From assembly GCA_023416695.1 (NCBI GenBank), contig JAEZGY010000018.1, positions 1-28,690 on the forward strand: a stretch of 28,690 nt of DNA, read 5' to 3'. This stretch comes from Bacillota bacterium (lineage in GTDB: Bacteria > Bacillota > Clostridia > Lachnospirales > Lachnospiraceae). This document shows, in pieces, positions 23,745-28,690 of this stretch (the first letter of the stretch is position 1; each line of letters opens with the position of its first letter). The position numbers and the translations under genes are program-made. Below the pieces are notes generated by a model, which was not told the DNA's origin, made no database searches, and worked only from the letters and a program-made list of their open reading frames with translations.

Positions 23745-24281
23745 TATATTTATCCTTCTTTCTGAATTAGAACATTTCCCTTTGGTGTCTATTCCATATT
23801 ATAAAGGCTCCTTGGGAAAGAAATTCAACAACTTTATTATTTTATCATATTACATCGAATTTACAAGCTTTTCTTATAAAACGACAGATATAGCTACAAA
23901 ATAAAAATAAATAGGAAATCAAGGGAGATATAGAGAATAAAAGGTTGTAATGTGTCACAAAAAAATAACGAAAAGATATTGTAAAATGTGAAAATATAAT
24001 GTATAAAATTATATAAATATAGAAAAAATGGTAAATATTAGATTTAATTACTATGGTTTTGAAATATGAACTATTTATGCTTGGTAAATAAGATTATGAC
24101 TTATTAGAAATGACATGTAAATCCTTAATATTTACAATAGCAAATTTAGTTAACAAAATGTACTTGAAAGTTTTTTCAAAAATGGTAAAATTTTACTTCT
24201 AAAGGGAATATGTTTTGAATAAACATAATTAAGAGAACAATTTTAAAATACCCAGGACAGGAAAGAGAGGAGTAGTACGTT
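23745..24281. other. Long AT-rich intergenic region between divergent typA and ssb-like genes
   Basis: No gene is seen. On the plus strand TTGAAA (24164-24169) and TAAAAT (24186-24191), 16 nt apart, form a candidate promoter for the ssb-like gene about 90 nt before its ATG. The typA promoter on the minus strand is unclear; TATAAT near 23798-23803 has only a poorly spaced -35 partner. The centre (23900-24150) is extremely AT-rich and stop-dense. Confidence 0.4.
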
Positions 24282-24917
24282 ATGACGGATAAAGTATTCG
24301 ATAACAACCAGGTATGTATTGCAGGAGAAGTAGTAGGTGACTTTATTTATAGTCACGAAGTATTTGGAGAGGGTTTTTACCTTCTGGATGTAAGCGTTAA
24401 TCGTCTAAGTGATTCCTATGATATCATCCCATTGATGATTTCGGAAAGATTGATTGATGTAAAGAAAGATTATAAGGGTCAATATTTAGAGGTAACTGGA
24501 CAGTTCCGATCCTATAATCGCCATGATGAGAGTAAGAATCGTCTTGTGCTTTCTGTATTTGTAAGAGAGCTAACTATTTGCGAACTAGGATATGAGAGTC
24601 CTAAACCGAACTATATTTTTTTAGACGGTTACATTTGCAAGCAACCAGTTTATAGAAAGACACCATTAGGTCGTGAGATTGCAGATATTTTATTAGCAGT
24701 AAATCGTCCATATGGTAAATCAGACTATATTCCATGTATTTGTTGGGGTCGTAATGCTAGATATGCAGAAAAGTTCCCTGTTGGAGGACATGTACAGGTA
24801 TGGGGAAGAATCCAAAGCAGGGAGTATCAGAAGAAGACAACTGAGGTTGAATTCGAAAAGCGTGTTGCCTATGAAGTATCTGTAAGTAAATTAGAGTATG
24901 TAGAGGAAGAAGAATAG
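24282..24917 (+). CDS. Tandem OB-fold single-stranded-DNA-binding-like protein
   Basis: A 211-residue protein with two OB-like halves. The first (about 8-98) starts NNQVCIAGEVVGDFIYSH and includes DLLD-type strands and VTGQFRSYNRHDESKNRLVL. The second (about 108-203) is the better SSB match (FLDGYICKQPVYRKTPLGRE, ADILLAVNRPYGKSDYIPCI, CWGRNARYAEKFPVGGHVQV, then WGRIQSREYQKK). Canonical SSB ends with an acidic tip finishing in a hydrophobic Phe; here it ends YVEEEE, so partner recruitment through the tip is doubtful. GAGGAG precedes the ATG. Two internally different OB halves suggest fusion or duplication followed by divergence. A role in DNA repair or replication is inferred; direct ssDNA binding is not shown. 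Confidence 0.75.
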   Translation: MTDKVFDNNQVCIAGEVVGDFIYSHEVFGEGFYLLDVSVNRLSDSYDIIPLMISERLIDVKKDYKGQYLEVTGQFRSYNRHDESKNRLVLSVFVRELTICELGYESPKPNYIFLDGYICKQPVYRKTPLGREIADILLAVNRPYGKSDYIPCICWGRNARYAEKFPVGGHVQVWGRIQSREYQKKTTEVEFEKRVAYEVSVSKLEYVEEEE

Positions 24918-25005
24918 GAATATTGATACTTAGCCTAATTAGCTAGATTTTTGTAAGTATATGTGGTATGATATACATCTAGTTAATTACATTGAGGTGA
25001 ATTCA

Positions 25006-25494
25006 ATGAACAAAAAAATTGTCCAGGTCTATTATGGAGCTGGAAAGGGCAAGACAACTGCAGCAATTGGGCAGTGTATTAGATCAGCTGGCTTAGGTCA
25101 TTCTGTAGTTATCATTCAGTTTCTTAAGGGAAGAGATGTGGAAGAGTTCTCTTTTTTAAATAAATTAGAACCTGAGATAAAGCTATTTCGCTTTGAAAAA
25201 GCTAGAGAATTCTATTGTAATCTATCTCCAGAGGAACAGAATGAGGAGAAAAAGAATATTTTAAATGGAATGAATTTTGCAAGAAAAGTTATTGAGACCG
25301 GTGAATGTGATACTCTCGTTTTAGATGAGGTCCTAGGGTTGGTGGATTGTGGTATTATTAGTTATGAGGATATCATAAAGATAATTGAATTGCGAGATGA
25401 TTACTTTAAGCTTGTTTTAACAGGTGATACATTACCAGAAGAGCTAGTGGACTATGTGGATGTAATATCTAAGATTGAACCGATTAAAGGATAA
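25006..25494 (+). CDS. CobA/CobO-type corrinoid adenosyltransferase
   Basis: A 162-residue P-loop enzyme of the CobA_CobO_BtuR family, which transfers adenosine from ATP to cob(I)alamin to make adenosylcobalamin. Walker A is at residues 11-18 (GAGKGKTTAAIGQCIRSAGL); the second motif VVIIQFLKGRD and the Walker B-like TLVLDEVLGLVDCGII follow in family order. The length is at the lower end. The ATG at 25006 has GAGGTGA 5 nt upstream and a residue pattern that starts at the family's usual N-terminus; the in-frame ATG at 24961 would add 15 residues of unlike sequence and has no ribosome site. No cobalamin or B12-enzyme genes are nearby, so it may serve imported corrinoids. Confidence 0.88.
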   Translation: MNKKIVQVYYGAGKGKTTAAIGQCIRSAGLGHSVVIIQFLKGRDVEEFSFLNKLEPEIKLFRFEKAREFYCNLSPEEQNEEKKNILNGMNFARKVIETGECDTLVLDEVLGLVDCGIISYEDIIKIIELRDDYFKLVLTGDTLPEELVDYVDVISKIEPIKG

Positions 25495-25503
25495 TTTTAT
25501 AAG

Positions 25504-25549
25504 AAAATACAAACAGTTTCATGATTTTTCATGGAGCTGTTTGTATTTT
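25504..25549 (+). terminator. Hairpin terminating the adenosyltransferase gene
   Basis: A 13-bp perfect stem AAAATACAAACAG (25504-25516) with its complement (25537-25549), whose loop holds an inner 5-bp stem CATGA (25520-25524) with TCATG (25529-25533). The right arm ends in TTTT without a longer T-run. Confidence 0.7.
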
Positions 25550-25589
25550 CGGAAAGAAAAAAGGAAAAAAAGCTACTCCTGAAATAAGG

Positions 25590-25618
25590 TTGACAAAGAG
25601 ATGACAGAAAGGTATAAT
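25590..25618 (+). promoter_or_regulatory. Full-consensus sigma-A promoter of dapA-dapB
   Basis: A perfect TTGACA (25590-25595), exactly 17 nt of spacer and a perfect TATAAT (25613-25618). Such a strong promoter is usual where control is exerted later, by the riboswitch about 60 nt downstream. Confidence 0.93.
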
Positions 25619-25677
25619 AATCCAAACAAAGAAACAATTTACACCGACAACTTCATATTGTACATAGTTAAGCTTTA

Positions 25678-25850
25678 TTGGTAGAGGTGCATACTTTAAT
25701 AGTAAACTGCTGGATGTGTTGGGGCATAGAAGAAAGCAGTGGAAAGGAAAGCATGCCGAAGGTAAAATAACCCTTATTATTTGTCCTGGGCATATAGTGA
25801 ACAGCTATATGACTGTCATCATAAGATAATGTGATGGAGTGCTACCTAAA
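25678..25850 (+). promoter_or_regulatory. Lysine riboswitch (L-box) upstream of dapA
   Basis: Conserved L-box blocks occur in order: AGAGGTGC (25683-25690), GTAAACTGC, GGAAAGGAAAGC, GCCGAAGG, CTGGGC, GACTGTCATC (25811-25820) and GGAGTGCTACC (25836-25846). The closing stem pairs GGTAG (25680-25684) with CTACC (25842-25846). It senses lysine and turns transcription off when lysine is plentiful. A competing stem CCTAAAGA with TCTTTAGG (about 25845-25852 and 25884-25891) precedes the terminator and fits the switching platform. Confidence 0.95.
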
Positions 25851-25891
25851 GAATATTCTTCAAGTTTTTTCCGAAGATGATTATCTTTAGG

Positions 25892-25916
25892 GTCGACTCT
25901 CATGTCGGCTTTTTTT
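25892..25916 (+). terminator. Riboswitch-controlled terminator before dapA
   Basis: GTCGAC (25892-25897) pairs with GTCGGC (25904-25909, one G-U pair) around a 6-nt loop, followed by seven Ts. It lies 20 nt before the dapA start. The left arm neighbours the competing stem of the riboswitch, so lysine binding should favour this hairpin. Confidence 0.8.
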
Positions 25917-25936
25917 ATTTTAAAGGAGGAATTTAT

Positions 25937-26827
25937 ATGGCTATTTTTAATGGGGCAGGTGTTGCTATCGTAACACCAATGAAAGAAAATGGTAAAGTAG
26001 ACTTTGAAACTTTTGGAAAACTAATTGATTTCCAAATTAATAACAAAACAGATGCCATTGTTGTATGTGGGACCACTGGCGAGGCTTCTACTTTAACACA
26101 TGAAGAACATTTGGAGTGTATTCGGTTTACAGCAGAGCATACCAATAAGAGAGTTCCAGTTATTGCAGGTACAGGTTCTAACTGTACAGAAACTGCTATT
26201 TATCTGTCAAAAGAAGCAGAGAAAAATGGAGCAGATGGGGTTTTAGTGGTAACTCCTTATTATAACAAAGCAACTCAGGCTGGACTAAAGAAACATTTTT
26301 CTATGATAGCAAGTAGTATTAGTGTACCAATCGTTTTGTATAACATTCCTGGAAGAACAGGCTGCTCAATGTCGGTTGATACAATTGCAAGCCTGGTAAA
26401 AGAGGTAGATAATATTGTTGCAGTGAAGGAAGCTACTGGAAATATATCTTTTGTAGCCCAGCTGCTTGCAGAGACTAATGGAGATATTGATGTTTACTCC
26501 GGTAACGATGATCAAATAGTTCCTATTTTATCTTTAGGTGGAAAAGGTGTTATCTCTGTATTGTCTAACATTCTCCCAGAGGAAACTCACAATATCGTAG
26601 AGTTATATCAAAAAGGGGACATTGCAGCAAGTAGGGATCTTCAACTTAAATATATACCATTAATTAATGCATTGTTCTGTGAGGTAAATCCAATACCAGT
26701 TAAGAAAGCATTACAAAAAATTGGATTTGAAGTTGGTCCACTTCGTATGCCACTTACTGAGATAGAACCTCAAAATGAGAAAAAATTAGTAGAGGCTATG
26801 ATTCAGGCTGGAATGACGATTCGATAA
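25937..26827 (+). CDS. dapA: 4-hydroxy-tetrahydrodipicolinate synthase
   Basis: A 296-residue enzyme condensing pyruvate with aspartate semialdehyde, the first committed step of lysine/diaminopimelate synthesis. The TIM barrel carries GTTGEASTLTHEEH (about 45-58), the tyrosine of VVTPYYNK (about 108-115), YNIPGRTGCSM (about 136-146) and the Schiff-base lysine in VAVKEATGNI (about 162). The ATG at 25937 has AAGGAGG 7 nt upstream; the longer in-frame start at 25877 lies inside the riboswitch expression platform. First gene of the dapA-dapB operon, controlled by the lysine riboswitch. The product feeds lysine and cell-wall meso-diaminopimelate. Confidence 0.96.
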   Translation: MAIFNGAGVAIVTPMKENGKVDFETFGKLIDFQINNKTDAIVVCGTTGEASTLTHEEHLECIRFTAEHTNKRVPVIAGTGSNCTETAIYLSKEAEKNGADGVLVVTPYYNKATQAGLKKHFSMIASSISVPIVLYNIPGRTGCSMSVDTIASLVKEVDNIVAVKEATGNISFVAQLLAETNGDIDVYSGNDDQIVPILSLGGKGVISVLSNILPEETHNIVELYQKGDIAASRDLQLKYIPLINALFCEVNPIPVKKALQKIGFEVGPLRMPLTEIEPQNEKKLVEAMIQAGMTIR

Positions 26828-26927
26828 GTAAAATAATTGTACATAAAGAGAAGAAGTAATAAAGTTCATAGGATTCGTACATTCGGCAATACACCATTAT
26901 AGAGTAGATAGGAGAGAGGTTGATAAG

Positions 26928-27683
26928 ATGGTTAGAATAATAATGCGTGGTTGTAATGGCCATATGGGGCAGGTAATATCAGAACTGGTGGGGCAAGATT
27001 CAGAATGTGAGATAGTTGCAGGGATTGATATATACAACAATAAAAGCAATTCTTATCCCGTATTTGAATCCTTAGCGGATTGCCATATCGCAGCTGATGT
27101 TGTCATTGATTTTGCTAGTGTAGTAGGAATTGATGCATTTCTTGCTGAAGCTGTTGAAAGAAAGCTCCCAATTGTATTATGTACAACAGGGTTAAGTGAA
27201 GAACAGGTTGAACTAGTAAAGCAGACCTCTTCCTATATTCCTATATTAAAATCTGCCAATATGTCTTTAGGTGTGAATATCTTGTTCAAATTGGTGCAAG
27301 AGGCTGCCAAGGTATTAGGGCAGGCTGGATTTGATATTGAGATTGTAGAAAAACATCATAACAAAAAAGTGGATGCCCCATCTGGTACGGCACTTGCCCT
27401 TGCAGATGCCATAAATGAGGCAATGAATAATAAGTACGAATATGTATTTGACCGTTCTCATCAACGTAAGGCAAGAGAAAAGAAAGAGTTAGGTATTAGT
27501 GCAGTACGTGGAGGTAGTATCGTTGGGGAACATGATGTTATTTTCGCTGGAACAGATGAGGTAATAACCTTTAGTCATACAGCATATTCTAAGGCTATTT
27601 TTGCACAAGGGGCAATCTCTGCAGCTAAATTTTTACCTGGAAAAGAGCCAGGTATCTATACCATGAAAGAAGTGATTGGCTAG
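26928..27683 (+). CDS. dapB: 4-hydroxy-tetrahydrodipicolinate reductase
   Basis: A 251-residue NAD(P)H-dependent enzyme that follows DapA in lysine synthesis. The nucleotide-binding motif is GCNGHMG (about 8-14), followed by an acidic residue in VAGIDIY. The catalytic motif EKHHNKKVDAPSGTALALAD (about 143-162) is complete, with the double histidine and the lysine. GAGAGG precedes the ATG. The 100-nt gap after dapA has no terminator, so the genes are probably co-transcribed under the lysine riboswitch. It ends at the terminator at 27719-27762. Confidence 0.96.
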   Translation: MVRIIMRGCNGHMGQVISELVGQDSECEIVAGIDIYNNKSNSYPVFESLADCHIAADVVIDFASVVGIDAFLAEAVERKLPIVLCTTGLSEEQVELVKQTSSYIPILKSANMSLGVNILFKLVQEAAKVLGQAGFDIEIVEKHHNKKVDAPSGTALALADAINEAMNNKYEYVFDRSHQRKAREKKELGISAVRGGSIVGEHDVIFAGTDEVITFSHTAYSKAIFAQGAISAAKFLPGKEPGIYTMKEVIG

Positions 27684-27718
27684 TTTAACGAACTAGTGAT
27701 TGAACAATTTAACTGGAT

Positions 27719-27764
27719 AACACCTTCAGGTAGATGAATATCTTTATCTGAAGGTGTTTTTATT
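27719..27764 (+). terminator. Intrinsic terminator of dapA-dapB
   Basis: An 11-bp perfect stem (27719-27729, AACACCTTCAG, with 27748-27758), an 18-nt loop and a T-run. A smaller dyad CTAGTT-TAACG-AACTAG (27680-27696) overlaps the dapB stop codon. Confidence 0.88.
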
Positions 27765-27775
27765 GAAAAAGAAGA

Positions 27776-27803
27776 TTGAGTTATAGTAAACTATTAATAT
27801 AGT
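27776..27803 (+). promoter_or_regulatory. Candidate promoter of the ABC exporter gene at 27898
   Basis: TTGAGT (27776-27781) and TATAGT (27798-27803) with a 16-nt spacer, about 95 nt before the start codon. Confidence 0.5.
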
Positions 27804-27897
27804 TAAAATGTTCACAGAAAATACTTAATTTATAGGTATTATGTTAGAAAAGATATTTTGTCTATTGCAGCATAAATGTAATGAAGGAGGAATCACG

Positions 27898-28690
27898 TTG
27901 ATTGAGGTTAAAAATCTTGTGAAGAGGTATGGTAATTATCTAGCAGTAGATGATATTAGCTTCACAGTTGAAAAGGGAGAAATTGTTGGTTTTCTAGGAC
28001 CAAATGGTGCTGGTAAATCTACTACTATGAATGTTATGACAGGCTATTTATCAGCTACAGAGGGAACTGTTACGATAGCAGGTTGTGACATTTTTGATGA
28101 GCCTGAGGAAGCTAAAAAATTAATAGGATATTTACCAGAACAACCACCTGTTTATATGGATATGACAGTAGTGGAGTATTTGGATTTTGTAGCAGCTTTA
28201 AAATCTGTAGATAAAAAGGTTCGTCGTACTCAGATTAAAGAAATTATTGAAGACACTAAATTAGTGGAAGTAAAAGATAGGCTGATTCGACATTTATCCA
28301 AGGGTTATCGACAAAGAGTTGGTATTGCAGGTGCTCTTGTTGGATATCCAGATTTAATTATCTTGGATGAGCCTACGGTAGGTTTGGACCCTAAGCAGAT
28401 TATTGAAATACGTGATTTAATTCGTAGGCTTGCCGAAAAGCACACGATTATATTAAGTTCCCATATTCTCTCTGAAATAAGTGCCGTTTGTCAGAGAATT
28501 ATCATTATAAACAAAGGTCGCCTGATTGCAGATGCTACACCAGAACAGTTATCTGAAGAAGCAAACAAGAATACAGGCCTAAAATTGGTTGTAAAAGGTG
28601 AACTGGACAAGGTAAAAGAGATCCTTTCTAAAATAACAACCATTGATACAATAAAGGATGAGGAGCAATCTGGAGAATTTTGTAGCATGT
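27898..28690 (+). CDS. ABC exporter ATP-binding protein (3' end outside window)
   Basis: A partial gene; 264 codons are present and the frame is open to the window end. It reads as an ABC-2 type ATPase (CcmA/GldA-like): GFLGPNGAGKSTTMNVMTGY holds Walker A (about 36-43), PEQPPVYMDMTVVEYLDF the Q-loop region, HLSKGYRQRVGIAGAL the signature, and LIILDEPTVGLDPKQI Walker B, followed by the switch His in LSSHILSEIS. The segment after residue about 220 begins the extra C-terminal domain seen in such proteins. The start is TTG, with AAGGAGG 6 nt upstream and no in-frame ATG that fits the family start. A membrane component probably follows outside the window. The exported substrate is unknown. Confidence 0.9.
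   Translation, partial: MIEVKNLVKRYGNYLAVDDISFTVEKGEIVGFLGPNGAGKSTTMNVMTGYLSATEGTVTIAGCDIFDEPEEAKKLIGYLPEQPPVYMDMTVVEYLDFVAALKSVDKKVRRTQIKEIIEDTKLVEVKDRLIRHLSKGYRQRVGIAGALVGYPDLIILDEPTVGLDPKQIIEIRDLIRRLAEKHTIILSSHILSEISAVCQRIIIINKGRLIADATPEQLSEEANKNTGLKLVVKGELDKVKEILSKITTIDTIKDEEQSGEFCSM

Noticed and set aside
1..28690. CRISPR array, tRNA, rRNA, phage or IS element
   Set aside because: No regular repeat-spacer pattern, cloverleaf, rRNA motif, transposase or integrase was seen.

Overview
The window is a low-GC, chromosomal stretch of a Gram-positive anaerobe. Strong AGGAGG-type ribosome binding sites, sigma-A promoters, lipoprotein-type solute receptors, the YbbR/CdaA pair and the overall protein flavour point to Clostridia, most likely Lachnospiraceae (inference from protein character; no database search was possible). 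No rRNA, tRNA, CRISPR array, phage or intact IS element was seen.

Region 1 (1-1920) is a decayed, AT-rich patch. It holds a terminator hairpin, the C-terminal half of a radical SAM protein that has lost its catalytic core, an XRE regulator with a membrane tail, a 17-codon relic of a lipoprotein signal peptide, and an intergenic region with two inverted repeats. Region 2 (1921-8160) is a sugar operon: Crp/Fnr-type regulator, D-lyxose isomerase-like cupin, DUF4432 aldose-epimerase-like protein, then a ribose-type ABC importer (lipoprotein receptor, double ATPase, permease). It has a 16-bp intercistronic hairpin and ends in a terminator almost identical to the one behind the XRE gene. No sugar kinase is present.

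Region 3 (8192-9462, minus strand) is an encapsulin iron-storage compartment: EncFtn cargo with a C-terminal targeting peptide, then the shell protein, behind a strong promoter. Region 4 (9589-12933) has a lipoprotein, an MFS transporter, and a glutathione peroxidase-ohrR peroxide-defence operon with an OhrR-type operator over the -10 box. Region 5 (13015-17122) is a cluster of two uncharacterised membrane proteins, the diadenylate cyclase CdaA, its YbbR partner, and a cysteine-rich HPr.

Region 6 (17201-21877) has leuA behind a long leader, a TagG/TagH-type polysaccharide exporter pair, and a Panacea (DUF4065) protein with an MqsA-like HTH and a matching palindrome in its promoter. It converges on typA through one perfect bidirectional terminator. 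Region 7 (21918-28690) has typA, a tandem-OB SSB-like protein, an orphan corrinoid adenosyltransferase, a consensus promoter and lysine riboswitch driving dapA-dapB, and the start of an ABC exporter ATPase cut by the window end.

The parts most worth following up are the Panacea protein with its putative operator, the membrane-protein/CdaA/CdaR/HPr cluster, the encapsulin operon, the kinase-less lyxose-type operon, and the OhrR-controlled peroxidase.
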